From positions 1-14,125 of the forward strand of contig CAMBXJ010000051.1 in NCBI GenBank assembly GCA_945871455.1: a DNA stretch of 14,125 nt, in the 5' to 3' direction. This DNA is from Asaia bogorensis. GTDB taxonomy: Bacteria; Pseudomonadota; Alphaproteobacteria; Acetobacterales; Acetobacteraceae. Shown here in pieces: positions 1 to 8,115 of the stretch. Position 1 is the stretch's first letter. Every line of letters starts with the position of its first letter. Both the position numbers and the translations under genes were made by a program. Under the pieces are notes generated by a model that worked only from the letters and a program-made list of their open reading frames with translations, had not been told where the DNA came from and ran no database searches.

Positions 1-473
1 ACGGTCCGGCACGTCACCCCCCCGAGCACGCGAAGTCGACCGGTGCGTTGGTTGCGGATTTTGTCGCGGCGACTGTCGGATCGTGGCGGTTCATCATCAT
101 CCAGAGCGTCATTCTCGGGATCTGGATCATCCTCAATATAGTCGGGTTCATCTCGGCCTGGGACCCGTACCCGTTCATCCTGCTGAATCTGGTGCTATCA
201 TTTCAAGCCGCCTATGCCGCGCCCATCATCATGATGAGTCAAAACCGGCAGGGCGAGATCGATCGCCGGCACGCCGAACACGACTATCGGATCAACGTAA
301 AGGCGGAGTTGGAAATCGAGTTGCTGCACAACAAGATCGACCTGCTGCGGGAGCAGGAGATCGCGCAGCTGACCAATATCATCCAGCGGCTGACCCAGCA
401 TCTGGCACCGGAACTGGTCGCCGAGATCGAGAAAGAAGCCCTGGAAGCGCAGGCGACCACGAAGTCAGGGTAA
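1..473 (+). CDS. DUF1003 family inner-membrane protein, 5'-truncated by the window edge
   Basis: The frame is open from base 3 to the TAA at 471-473, giving about 156 visible residues, so the true start lies upstream of the window. An in-frame TTG at 48 exists, but the preceding codons (GPARHPPEH...) read like normal DUF1003 N-terminal sequence. The protein has the DUF1003 hallmark GSWRFIIIQS leading into one membrane segment (IIIQSVILGIWIILNIVGF). A DPYPFILLN turn and a second hydrophobic segment ending in AAPIIMMSQNRQ follow. After these come a charged stretch (DRRHAEHDYRINVKAE) and a Leu/Ile/Glu-rich tail likely to form a cytoplasmic coiled coil. The biochemical role of DUF1003 proteins is not established. 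The gene converges on the amidohydrolase and shows no functional tie to the rest of the window. Confidence 0.9.
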   Translation, partial: GPARHPPEHAKSTGALVADFVAATVGSWRFIIIQSVILGIWIILNIVGFISAWDPYPFILLNLVLSFQAAYAAPIIMMSQNRQGEIDRRHAEHDYRINVKAELEIELLHNKIDLLREQEIAQLTNIIQRLTQHLAPELVAEIEKEALEAQATTKSG

Positions 474-490
474 AAAAAGCCGAGCGGGCA

Positions 491-515
491 CGGGGGACGG
501 TGTGATCGTCCCCCG
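491..515. terminator. Hairpin between two convergent genes, probable bidirectional terminator
   Basis: A perfect 9-bp GC-rich stem (CGGGGGACG at 491-499 paired with CGTCCCCCG at 507-515) encloses a 7-nt loop. It lies between the DUF1003 stop (473) and the amidohydrolase stop (527). The symmetric stem could serve both strands. No U-tract follows the stem on either side, so termination efficiency is uncertain. Confidence 0.5.
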
Positions 516-526
516 CGATCGCGTGG

Positions 527-2251
527 TTAGGCTGTCGCTTCCATGCTGCGCACCAGCCCACCCGGCAGCGCGCCGGTCGCAACACCATTGCGGTAGGTAA
601 TCTGCCCGGCCTTCACCGTCGCCGCATAGCCGCGCGCCTTCTGCATCAGCCGCCGCCCGCCCGCCGGCAGATCGACCACCATGTTTGGCCGCTCCAACGC
701 CAAATTCGCGAAATCGATCACGTTGATGTCGGCCTTCATGCCGGGCGCTAGCAGGCCCCGATCATGCAGGCCGGCGAACCGCGCCGGCTCCCGCGTCTGG
801 CGACGCACCAGATCGGGGATCGACATCCGGTCCTCCCCCCGGTCACGGCCCCAGTAGCTGAACAGGAATGTCGGGAAGGACGCATCGGAGATGAACGCCA
901 CATGCGCACCGCCGTCGCTCAGGCCCGGGATGACATGCTCCTGCGCATACATCGTCTTCACGGCTTCCAGGTCGTAGTTCGCATAGTTGACGAGGCAGGC
1001 GAAGATGAAGCCGCGGCCGTCATCAGCGATCAGCATGTCGTAGGCGACTTCTTCCGGCGTCTTGCCGGTGCGTTCGGCGATCGCGGTGATGCTGTCGTCG
1101 CGCGACGGCGTGTAGTTCAGCGGATCGCTGAAATGGAACATCCGCGCATAGCCGACCCGGCTGAGCAGGGACCAAGTGTTGAACTCGGTCGGGTCATCGG
1201 CCAGGATTTTCGCCCGGACCTCCGGATCGCGCATCGCGGCCACGCGCTGGTCCAGCGGCAGGTCGGCGATCGAATGATAGGTCCGGGTCCCTGCAAAGGG
1301 GTTCTGGCTGCCGGTCAGGCCCAACAAGGCGCCGATCGGACGCGGCGGAGCGACGCAGCGAACGGGCAGCCCATCGGCGGCGGCCTGGGCCGACAGCGAC
1401 AACAGGTCCTTCCATGCCTCGGTGCGGTCATGGCGCTGATTGATGGAGAACACCAGCGGCCGGCCGCAGGCGTCCATGATCCGGCGGACCATGGCGAATT
1501 CCGTCGCCGGATCGGGGGTATTCCAGTCGGAGGTCATCTCGATGAACCCCTTCCCCGCATCCTTCAGCCCCATCGCGATGCCCATCAATTCCGCCTCCTG
1601 GGCGCGCAACGTGGGCGTGTTGTCACCGGCCAGGGTCTTGTGCGCGATGGTGCGAGAGGTCGAGAACCCGAACGCGCCGGCCCGCACGGCGTCGGCGGTG
1701 ATTTCCCGCATGCGCTGAATGTCTTCCTGGTTGGCGTCTTCCAGGTTCATCGCACGGTCGCCCATCACATAGACCCGCATCGGGGCGTGTGGCAGCAGGG
1801 CGCAGAAGTCGATGTCGTGCTTGCGCCGCTCCAGGGCGGTCAGATACTCGGAGAATGTCTCCCAGCTCCAGTCCAGGCCTTCGTTCAGGCACGGGCCGGG
1901 CAGGTCTTCCACCCCTTCCATCAGGCCGACGACCGCATCCTGGGTGTCCTTGCGCACGGGCGCGAAGCCGACGCCGCAATTGCCCATCACCACGGTGGTG
2001 ACGCCGTGCCAGGACGACGGCGCGAGGTGGGAGTCCCACATCGCCTGGCCGTCGTAATGGGTGTGGATGTCGACGAAGCCCGGCGTGACGGACAGGCCGG
2101 CGGCGTCAATCTCCTCCGTACCGCTGCCGGAGACCGTGCCGACCGCGGCAATCTTGCCGTCCTTGACAGCAACGTCGCCGATATAGGGCGTGCCGCCATT
2201 GCCATCCATGATGGTGCCGCCGCGTATGACGATGTCGTATTCGCTAGCCAT
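527..2251 (-). CDS. Amidohydrolase, N-acyl-D-amino-acid deacylase (D-aminoacylase) family
   Basis: The product is a 574-aa metal-dependent amidohydrolase, expected to hydrolyse an N-acyl amino acid or related amide in the cytoplasm. The N-terminal beta-sandwich (DIVIRGGTIMDGNG) leads into the barrel with the HxH metal motif GFVDIHTHYDGQ (His63, His65). Next is GNCGVGFAP, whose Cys92 matches the bridging-metal Cys of D-aminoacylases. A late SDGGAH motif carries Asp446, the expected catalytic Asp, and the C-terminus (GLLAPGMKADINVID) is typical of amidohydrolases. I chose the ATG at 2251 because AGAGGA sits just upstream and homology begins at ASEYDIVIRGG; upstream extension to 2416 reads as non-homologous sequence. 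The regions where D-aminoacylases carry further metal-binding His read EMTSD and SINQRHD here, so the true substrate class may differ. The gene diverges from the MaoC-like gene. Confidence 0.88.
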   Translation of the reverse strand: MASEYDIVIRGGTIMDGNGGTPYIGDVAVKDGKIAAVGTVSGSGTEEIDAAGLSVTPGFVDIHTHYDGQAMWDSHLAPSSWHGVTTVVMGNCGVGFAPVRKDTQDAVVGLMEGVEDLPGPCLNEGLDWSWETFSEYLTALERRKHDIDFCALLPHAPMRVYVMGDRAMNLEDANQEDIQRMREITADAVRAGAFGFSTSRTIAHKTLAGDNTPTLRAQEAELMGIAMGLKDAGKGFIEMTSDWNTPDPATEFAMVRRIMDACGRPLVFSINQRHDRTEAWKDLLSLSAQAAADGLPVRCVAPPRPIGALLGLTGSQNPFAGTRTYHSIADLPLDQRVAAMRDPEVRAKILADDPTEFNTWSLLSRVGYARMFHFSDPLNYTPSRDDSITAIAERTGKTPEEVAYDMLIADDGRGFIFACLVNYANYDLEAVKTMYAQEHVIPGLSDGGAHVAFISDASFPTFLFSYWGRDRGEDRMSIPDLVRRQTREPARFAGLHDRGLLAPGMKADINVIDFANLALERPNMVVDLPAGGRRLMQKARGYAATVKAGQITYRNGVATGALPGGLVRSMEATA

Positions 2252-2393
2252 GTCTTGGATCCTCTTGACTGATTGGAGACAGTTTCGTCCTGGACGGGGT
2301 TGGAGGCAAGGGTGGCGTGCTTGCCGCCCACATATTCGGTCGTCATTCTGCCGAGCGAAACGGCCGGAATCAGGCCTCAACAGGAGACATCGC
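2252..2393. promoter_or_regulatory. Divergent intergenic region with an inverted repeat
   Basis: These 142 bp must hold the promoters for the amidohydrolase (-) and the MaoC-like gene (+). An inverted repeat, GGCAAG (2305-2310) and CTTGCC (2320-2325) separated by 9 nt, lies near the middle and could be an operator for a dimeric regulator. I see no convincing -35/-10 pair. Shine-Dalgarno sequences are visible for both genes: CAGGAG at 2381-2386 for the + gene and AGAGGA on the - strand just upstream of 2251. Confidence 0.4.
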
Positions 2394-2858
2394 ATGGAAA
2401 CCGTCGGACTCGGCATGTACTACGAAGACCTCCCGGTAGGTCGCGTCTTCAAGACCATCGGCCGCACCGTCACCGAGGCCGACATCACCAATTTCGTCAA
2501 TGCCACCGGCATGGTCGAGGTGCTGTTCACGAACATCGAATTCCTGAAAGAGGAATCCGATATCAAGCAGCGCCTCGCCCCCGGTGCGCTAGGCTACTGC
2601 TTCGCCGAGGGTCTGCTGGTGCAATCCACCATGCAGCATACAGGATTCGCCTTTCTGCACATGGAACTGAACGTCCACGGCCCGGTTTTCGCCGGCGACA
2701 CGATCCATGTGGAAGTGGAAGTGATCGAGGCCCGCCTGTCGAAGAACCGCCCGGGCCGCGGTCTCGTGCGCACCCGTAACAAGGTGGTGAAGCAGGATGG
2801 CGCCGTGGCGCTGACCTACACGCCGTTGCGCATGATCAAATGTCGCGGGGCCGACTGA
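2394..2858 (+). CDS. MaoC-like hotdog-fold protein lacking the usual hydratase dyad
   Basis: The product is a 154-aa single-hotdog protein of the MaoC family. The ATG at 2394 follows CAGGAG at 2381-2386 with good spacing, and the protein opens with the family-like GMYYEDLPVGRVFKTIGRTV followed by TEADITNFVNATG. Further hallmarks are a hydrophobic central helix (APGALGYCFAEGLLVQ) and the strand GPVFAGDTIHVEVEVIEAR. R-specific enoyl-CoA hydratases have GDxNPxH after the TG. Here the aligned stretch is G39-M40-V41-E42-V43-L44-F45, so both catalytic Asp and His are absent. The protein may therefore bind an acyl-thioester or other ligand, or catalyse something other than hydration. It diverges from the amidohydrolase, which suggests joint control. 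The stop faces the ABC operon end. Confidence 0.85.
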   Translation: METVGLGMYYEDLPVGRVFKTIGRTVTEADITNFVNATGMVEVLFTNIEFLKEESDIKQRLAPGALGYCFAEGLLVQSTMQHTGFAFLHMELNVHGPVFAGDTIHVEVEVIEARLSKNRPGRGLVRTRNKVVKQDGAVALTYTPLRMIKCRGAD

Positions 2859-2886
2859 ACGCAGCCGCCGCTACCACCCCGGCGGC

Positions 2887-2918
2887 CAGACCAGTCGCCG
2901 GCGCGTGCGACCGGTCTG
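2887..2918. terminator. Hairpin at the convergent MaoC/ABC-ATPase junction
   Basis: An 11-bp stem with one mismatch (CAGACCAGTCG at 2887-2897 with CGACCGGTCTG at 2908-2918) encloses a 10-nt loop. It sits in the 78-bp gap between stops at 2858 (+) and 2937 (-). The position suggests a bidirectional terminator. There is no T-run. Confidence 0.5.
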
Positions 2919-2936
2919 CCACGTCGGAACCGGTTG

Positions 2937-3926
2937 CTACGCTTCCGCCAGCCTATGCACGTCCCGTTCCGACCAGGTCAGGATGGCAGGGTCGCCCGGC
3001 TCCACCGGACGCGCATAGAAATCGCCGTCGGGGACGAGAGCGGACGCTTCGTCGCCGGGGTCGGTCGCCATCGCCACGCGCACCATCGTGCCCTGGTATT
3101 CCACCGCGGTGACCCGGCCGCTGACGAACGGCCCATCGCCCGCGACGCCCAACCGGCATCGGTCCGCGCGCACGGCAACCTTGCCGTTCACGCCCGGCAG
3201 CACGTTGTGACCGCCGATGAAGCGGGCGATGAACGGGCTGATCGGACGCTCAAACACCTCCCGCGGCGGGCCCGCCTGGCGAATATGCCCATCCTCCATC
3301 ACCACCATCAGATCGGCCATCGCCATCGCTTCATCCTGGCTGTGCGTCACGTGGATGAAGGTGATGCCGAGTTCCCGCTGCAAACGCTTGAGTTCCTCCC
3401 GCACCTTGATCCGCAGGAACGGGTCCAGCGCCGACAACGGCTCATCCAGCAGCAGGACTTTCGGCCGGGTGATCAGCGACCGCGCGAGGGCAACCCGCTG
3501 CTGCTGCCCACCCGACAACTGCGACGGCAGGCGCATCGCGTAATCCTGCATATGCACCAGCGCGAGATATTCGCGCGCCTTCGCGTGCCGCTCGGACTTC
3601 TTCACGCCACGCATCTTCAGGCTGAACGCGACATTATCCAGGCAGTTCAGATGCGGGAACAGCGCGTAGCTCTGGAACATCATCGCCGTGCCACGCTCGA
3701 TCGGCGTCAGGTCGGAGACGTTGTTGCCCTGGATCAGCACGTCGCCCTCGGTGATCGCCTCATGCCCGGCGATCATGCGCAAGGTCGTGGTCTTGCCGCA
3801 GCCGCTGGGTCCCAGCAGGCAGCAATAGCTGCCGCGGGGAATCCGCAGGGAGATCGCGTCCACCGCGGTGGTGGTGCCATAGCGCTTGGTGGTCTCGATC
3901 AGTTCGACGTCGAATCTCGTATCCAT
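2937..3926 (-). CDS. ABC transporter ATP-binding protein, PotA/spermidine-putrescine type
   Basis: The 329-aa ATPase energises the importer encoded upstream. Visible motifs are Walker A GPSGCGKTT (about residues 39-47), Q-loop FQSYALFPH (Gln85), signature LSGGQQQRVALARS (about 137-150), Walker B VLLLDEPLSALD (about 157-168) and H-loop His195 in THSQDEAMAMAD. A roughly 100-residue C-terminal extension fits the TOBE regulatory domain of the PotA/FbpC group. I chose the ATG at 3926, which starts 4 nt after the upstream permease stop and lies about 12 nt after GAAGG. A TTG at 3938 would abut that SD and overlap the permease. This is the last gene of the five-gene operon. The substrate is not set by this subunit. 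Confidence 0.95.
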   Translation of the reverse strand: MDTRFDVELIETTKRYGTTTAVDAISLRIPRGSYCCLLGPSGCGKTTTLRMIAGHEAITEGDVLIQGNNVSDLTPIERGTAMMFQSYALFPHLNCLDNVAFSLKMRGVKKSERHAKAREYLALVHMQDYAMRLPSQLSGGQQQRVALARSLITRPKVLLLDEPLSALDPFLRIKVREELKRLQRELGITFIHVTHSQDEAMAMADLMVVMEDGHIRQAGPPREVFERPISPFIARFIGGHNVLPGVNGKVAVRADRCRLGVAGDGPFVSGRVTAVEYQGTMVRVAMATDPGDEASALVPDGDFYARPVEPGDPAILTWSERDVHRLAEA

Positions 3927-3930
3927 TGTT

Positions 3931-4791
3931 TCAACCAACCTTCAAAGACGCAGCCGCTCGGCGGCGCTGCATACGCAGTATCAACGCCACCGTGGTGCCG
4001 ATAATCAGGAATGACAGCCCGGTCGTCACCGTGCCGATGGCGAACAGCATCGGCGATGTGGCTGACGATATCAGCGCATAGATTTCCAACGGCAGGGTGT
4101 TTTTGGGTCCGATGGTCAGGGTGGTGCGAGCATACTCGTCATAGGACAGGGTGAAGGCCCCCATCGCCACGCCGGTGATCCCGGGCATCAGAATGGGCAG
4201 GGTCACATGACGCAGCCGCTGCCAGGGGCTGGCGCCGAGGTCGGTCGCCGCTTCCTCCCATGACCGGTTGAAGCGGTTCACCACCGCGAACATCGCCAAT
4301 ACGCCAAACGGCAGTGTCCAGGTAAGCTGCGCGCCCAGCCCGGACGTAAACAGGCTGGCATTCCAGCCAAACAGGCGAAAGCCGAGCCCGATGCCGAAAC
4401 CGACGAGGAGGCTGGGCATGACGAGACTGGCAACGGCGAGGTAGAACACCGCGCCCGACCCAGGGAACGGCCGGCGGAAGGCAAGGCCCGCCGCGACCGC
4501 GACCACCGTTGTGATCACGCTGATGATGGCAGCCAGCGCCATGGACCTGCCGAAGCTGTCTGGCACGTTGGCCATCTGGCCCGGCTTCACGATATCGGCG
4601 AACCAGACCAGGGAGAATCCGGTCATCGGGAAGGTGACGCCACCGTTCTCTCCCTGGAACGACAACACATAGATCACCACCATGGGCCCATACAGGAACA
4701 CCATGTACCCGAAGAACAGCGCTCCCAGGGCATAGAACGTCCAGGGGCGTCGATCGGTGCCCCCGACGGTGCGGGACAGTCCTACCATCAT
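3931..4791 (-). CDS. ABC transporter permease, PotC-type (MetI-like fold)
   Basis: The 286-aa inner-membrane subunit has about six hydrophobic segments (roughly residues 19-45, 83-105, 115-140, 155-172, 203-217 and 250-273). The EAA cytoplasmic loop, EEAATDLGASPWQRLRHVTLP (from residue 179), docks on the ATPase. The layout, with a long periplasmic loop after the first segment (GENGGVTFPMTGFSLVWF) and a C-terminal Arg-rich tail (RMQRRR), matches PotC/YdcV proteins. Two ATGs are adjacent (4791 and 4788); the first is used here and leaves a 1-nt gap to the preceding permease stop, which indicates translational coupling. It pairs with the upstream permease as a heterodimer. Confidence 0.93.
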   Translation of the reverse strand: MMVGLSRTVGGTDRRPWTFYALGALFFGYMVFLYGPMVVIYVLSFQGENGGVTFPMTGFSLVWFADIVKPGQMANVPDSFGRSMALAAIISVITTVVAVAAGLAFRRPFPGSGAVFYLAVASLVMPSLLVGFGIGLGFRLFGWNASLFTSGLGAQLTWTLPFGVLAMFAVVNRFNRSWEEAATDLGASPWQRLRHVTLPILMPGITGVAMGAFTLSYDEYARTTLTIGPKNTLPLEIYALISSATSPMLFAIGTVTTGLSFLIIGTTVALILRMQRRRAAASLKVG

Positions 4792-4792
4792 G

Positions 4793-5719
4793 CTACTTCA
4801 CCAGTTCCTTGCGGACATCGACGATCCGCATCATTCCGGCCACCATGATCGCGGTGAACAGCACCAGGACCATCGCATTGGCGGCGGCGGGTGGATATTG
4901 CATCGCCTGGATCTCGGTCGACAACGCCGAAACGATCGACGCGCTCTGCCCACCGCTCATGGCCTTCACCACGAAGTAATCGCCCATGACCTGGGTGAAC
5001 ACCAGCACCGAACCCAGCACGATGCCGGTCTTGGAGAGCGGAATCACCACGTTGACCATGACCTGCCAGCGGCTGCCACCGGCATCGCGGGCCGCTTCGA
5101 TCAACGCCGGATCGATCTTGGCCAGCGAGTTGGCGATGGGACCGATCATCAGCAGGGTGAACAGATGCACATAGGCGATGATCACCGAGAAATCCGAGAA
5201 CAGCAGGAACTGCAACGGCGCTTCGGTGATGCCGGCACCCATCAGCGCCTGGTTGAACGCCCCGTTCAGCCCCAGGAACGGGATCCAGGCGATGGTGCGG
5301 ATGATCCCCGAGGTCCAGAACGGGATCGCGCACAGCAGAAAGAACACCATCCGGACGGTGTTGCTGCGAATATGGAACACCAGGAAGTAAGCGACGTTGA
5401 AGCCCACGAACAGCGTGATCGCCCAGACGATCACGGCGAATTTCACAGAGCTCAGATAGACCCGGATCGTCGCCGGGGAGTTCACCAGGTCCGCGTAGTT
5501 GTCCAGCATGAACGCGGGATAGATGCCGGTCCGGTCATAGTCGAAGAAGCTGACCACCAGGAACAGGATGGTCGGCAACGCGAACAGCACGAACAGGATC
5601 AGCGCCAGCGGACTGACCTGCAGCCACGATACCATCCAGGGCGCCAGCCGCGGGCGGGGCCAGGCTTTTGCCGGCCCGCCCTGCCGCACCGATCCCAGTG
5701 CTTCCTGCGCTGAGCTCAT
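4793..5719 (-). CDS. ABC transporter permease, PotB-type (MetI-like fold)
   Basis: The 308-aa inner-membrane subunit has a basic cytoplasmic N-terminus of about 30 residues. Membrane segments follow (about 33-58, 90-115, 124-146, 174-195, 230-252 and 280-300). The EAA loop [21 protein letters not shown] lies at about 207-227. The segment [22 protein letters not shown] is typical of PotB-family permeases of polyamine-type importers. The ATG overlaps the stop of the RutA-like gene in an ATGA (5716-5719), so its translation is coupled to the oxygenase. That arrangement ties the enzyme to the transporter stoichiometrically. Confidence 0.93.
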   Translation of the reverse strand: MSSAQEALGSVRQGGPAKAWPRPRLAPWMVSWLQVSPLALILFVLFALPTILFLVVSFFDYDRTGIYPAFMLDNYADLVNSPATIRVYLSSVKFAVIVWAITLFVGFNVAYFLVFHIRSNTVRMVFFLLCAIPFWTSGIIRTIAWIPFLGLNGAFNQALMGAGITEAPLQFLLFSDFSVIIAYVHLFTLLMIGPIANSLAKIDPALIEAARDAGGSRWQVMVNVVIPLSKTGIVLGSVLVFTQVMGDYFVVKAMSGGQSASIVSALSTEIQAMQYPPAAANAMVLVLFTAIMVAGMMRIVDVRKELVK

Positions 5720-6798
5720 GCGGCCAGCCTCGACTGCTCCCGGGACCGCATCAGCGGCATGATCCGCGTGCCGAACTGCTCCATGCCGATGACGAAGTCG
5801 TCGAATGTCATCATCACACCGCGCACACCCGGCACTTCCGCCAACTCATCCAGCATCCGCGCGACCGAGGCATAGGAGCCGACGAGCACGCCCTGGTTGG
5901 TGGGCAGCTTGTTGGTGCCGAGGATTTTGCGGCGATGTGGCTGGGCATAGATGTCGGTCGTGGGATCGTCTTCGGCCTGCGCATCACGATAGGCCAGCGC
6001 TTCCAGGTCGGTGCCGGCCTTGTAATGGTCCCACTTCGCGTTGGCGGCGGCGTCGGTTTCATCGGCAATGATCATGGTCAGGATCAGCGCGCCGCAATCG
6101 CGCCCGGCCGCCTTGTTCGCGGCGACGAGGCGAGCGACGGAAGGTGCAACCGCCGTCGGGGCGTTGTAGCCGAAGCTCGCGCAGAAATTATAATCGGCGT
6201 GTTCCGCGGCGAACTTCGTCCCGGCATCGCTTTGGGCGGCGCAGATGATGGGGATTTTCGCGGTCGGCATCGGCAGGCAGCGGCAGTCGTCCATCTGGAA
6301 GAAGTCGCCCTTGAAGTCCGAACGGCCGGTGCCCCAAAGCTCCTGCATGATGTTCACGTATTCGGTGCAATAGTCGTAGCGGCGCTTGTAGTGATCAGCG
6401 CCCGGCCAGATGCCCATCTGCGTGTATTCACGCCGCTGCCAGCCAGTGATCAGGTTCACCCCGAACCTGCCGTGCGAAATACTGTCGATCGTTACCGCCA
6501 TGCGCGCCGCGACCGGCGGTGGCATGGTCAGCACGGCGCAGGTGGCGAACAACTGGATGCGGCTGGTGACCGCGGCCAGGCCCGACATCAGGGTAAAGGA
6601 TTCCAGGTTGTAGTCCCAGAACTGCGACGGGCCGCCAAAGCCATGGAATTTGATCATCGACAGGGCGAAGTCGAAGCCGAAGCCCTCCGCCTTCTGCACG
6701 ATGGTCTTGTTGAGGTCGAAACTGGGCTTGTATTGCGGCGACGTGGTGGAGATCAGCCAGCCATTGTTGCCGATGGGTATGAAAACACCGAGCTGCAT
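5716..6798 (-). CDS. rutA: RutA-like FMN-dependent pyrimidine monooxygenase (LLM class)
   Basis: The 360-aa protein matches E. coli RutA along nearly its full length as I recall that sequence. Shared blocks include [95 protein letters not shown] and [14 protein letters not shown]. The FMN-contact positions known for RutA are all present: Ile49-Lys50, Asn115, Glu124, Arg140-Tyr141 and Ser190. RutA uses reduced FMN and O2, through a flavin-N5-peroxide type intermediate, to open the uracil ring. Here the gene sits inside an ABC-importer operon, after the binding protein (15-nt gap) and overlapping the first permease. No other rut genes or flavin reductase are visible, so the substrate may be a related cyclic amide. 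The symbol is a family-level assignment. Confidence 0.9.
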   Translation of the reverse strand: MQLGVFIPIGNNGWLISTTSPQYKPSFDLNKTIVQKAEGFGFDFALSMIKFHGFGGPSQFWDYNLESFTLMSGLAAVTSRIQLFATCAVLTMPPPVAARMAVTIDSISHGRFGVNLITGWQRREYTQMGIWPGADHYKRRYDYCTEYVNIMQELWGTGRSDFKGDFFQMDDCRCLPMPTAKIPIICAAQSDAGTKFAAEHADYNFCASFGYNAPTAVAPSVARLVAANKAAGRDCGALILTMIIADETDAAANAKWDHYKAGTDLEALAYRDAQAEDDPTTDIYAQPHRRKILGTNKLPTNQGVLVGSYASVARMLDELAEVPGVRGVMMTFDDFVIGMEQFGTRIMPLMRSREQSRLAA

Positions 6799-6813
6799 GG
6801 TTTCGGTTCCTGT

Positions 6814-8115
6814 TCAGGATGTGATGAATTCGTTCCACTTGCGGGTCAGATGACGATCCTCGTCCATCACTGAATTCCATACGGCGATATTGCCCAGGCG
6901 ATCCCAGAAGGCGCCGCCGTCGCGGACATTGCCCGCCTTTTCCATCAGCTTCCCGTAGGGGCTCAGGATGTCGGTCGCGGCCGGCTTGCCACCGTACCAG
7001 TAGTCCCACTCATCCGCGGTCAGGAACTTGCGGGCATTCTCCGGCTGTGCGGCATAGTAGCCCTGGCGCGCGATGAAGGCGCCTTCGAAGCCGCTGGTGT
7101 ACCAATTCAGGTATTCGTAGAAGCAATCCAGCTTCAGGCCGGTCAGGTGCTTCATGACGCCCAACGTATAGCCCCAGCCCCGGAAACCTTCTTTCAGCGG
7201 CTGATAGGTGCAGGCGATCCCGCGGGATCGCACCGCCGCCACCGCCGGAGACCACATGGACTGGATCACCACCTCTCCCGACGCCATCAGGTTCACGGAC
7301 TGGTCGAACGTGGTCCAGAAGGAGCGGAAATGGCCGCTTTTCTTGATGTCCATCATGGCCTTGATCGTCTGATCGATCTCGGCCTTGGTCATGTTGCCCT
7401 TGTCGACGTATTTGACGTCGCCGCGCGCCTCCAGCGCCATCGCCACGTCGATCACGCCGACGGTCGGCTGATCCTGCAGCGCGGTCTTGCCCTTGAAATC
7501 GGGGGACAGCAGGTCGGCCCAACTGGTGATCTTGCGTGACACGAGGTCCGGACGGATGCCCAGGGTGTCGGCGTTGGTGACAGTGGGAACACCGGTCAGC
7601 CACTCGGTTGGGCCGTCATGGAATTTCTGGCCGCTTGCATCGGTGGCGTACAGCACTTTGTACGGCGCCGTGCCCTGTTTCGACGCCATCCGCCCGTCGG
7701 GGTACTGGCTCTTGGTAAACAGCGGGATCGTCTTGTCCCAGTCTTTCGCCTTGTTGACGGGAATGGCCTGCAAGACGTTGCGCCCGACCAGGTATTTCAT
7801 GAAGGTGATGCTGACATCGGCGCAGTCGATCGAGGATGACTGCGACAGGAAGCGGTTCAGCAGATCGGCCTGCTCGGTCGCCTGCATCTGGATCTTGAAG
7901 CCCAGATCCTTGTTTGCCTGTTCGGCGATCGCGGGGATCGCGGTGACGGGTGGGCCGGCATGAAACAGGACCACGTCCTTGATATTCTGCGCCCAGATCG
8001 TTGGGAAGCCGGTGACGGCCCCCGAACCGATGGCGACTCCGGTGACCGCGGCCGTGGATTTGAGCAGATTTCGCCGGGAGAGGCCGCGCGAGGGCGGGCT
8101 GGTGCGTCGATGCAT
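6814..8115 (-). CDS. TAT-exported ABC transporter solute-binding protein, PotD-like
   Basis: The 433-aa periplasmic binding protein belongs to the extracellular solute-binding family 1/PotD group. The N-terminus has a twin-arginine motif, SRRNLLKS (13-20), then a small-residue hydrophobic stretch. A cleavage-like FPTIWAQ (about 37-43) is common in alphaproteobacterial TAT binding proteins. Typical family sequence follows: WADLLSPDFKGKTALQD, VNLMASGEVVIQSMWSPAVAAVRSRG, EGFRGWGYTLGV and a C-terminal RLGNIAVWN. The ATG at 8115 is preceded by AAAGGAG. This is the first gene of the operon and probably captures the ligand for the two permeases and ATPase downstream. TAT export implies the protein folds before secretion. 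The ligand is unknown; polyamine-type binding is only the family default. Confidence 0.92.
   Translation of the reverse strand: MHRRTSPPSRGLSRRNLLKSTAAVTGVAIGSGAVTGFPTIWAQNIKDVVLFHAGPPVTAIPAIAEQANKDLGFKIQMQATEQADLLNRFLSQSSSIDCADVSITFMKYLVGRNVLQAIPVNKAKDWDKTIPLFTKSQYPDGRMASKQGTAPYKVLYATDASGQKFHDGPTEWLTGVPTVTNADTLGIRPDLVSRKITSWADLLSPDFKGKTALQDQPTVGVIDVAMALEARGDVKYVDKGNMTKAEIDQTIKAMMDIKKSGHFRSFWTTFDQSVNLMASGEVVIQSMWSPAVAAVRSRGIACTYQPLKEGFRGWGYTLGVMKHLTGLKLDCFYEYLNWYTSGFEGAFIARQGYYAAQPENARKFLTADEWDYWYGGKPAATDILSPYGKLMEKAGNVRDGGAFWDRLGNIAVWNSVMDEDRHLTRKWNEFITS

Noticed and set aside
764..2272. Long + strand open frame (about 500 codons) opposite the amidohydrolase gene
   Set aside because: It is antisense to a clear amidohydrolase, rich in Arg/Gly/His/Gln with no domain resemblance, as expected for the mirror frame of a GC-rich gene.
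3936..3938. TTG as an alternative start of the ATPase
   Set aside because: It would overlap the permease stop and directly abut the SD; ATG 3926 has better spacing and fits the usual PotA N-terminus.
2934..4004. Long + strand open frame opposite the ABC ATPase gene
   Set aside because: It mirrors a fully motif-supported ATPase; the His/Arg/Gln-rich translation has no recognisable fold or SD.
5668..6873. Long + strand open frame opposite the RutA-like gene
   Set aside because: It is antisense to a highly conserved enzyme, is of low-complexity composition and has no supporting start signals.
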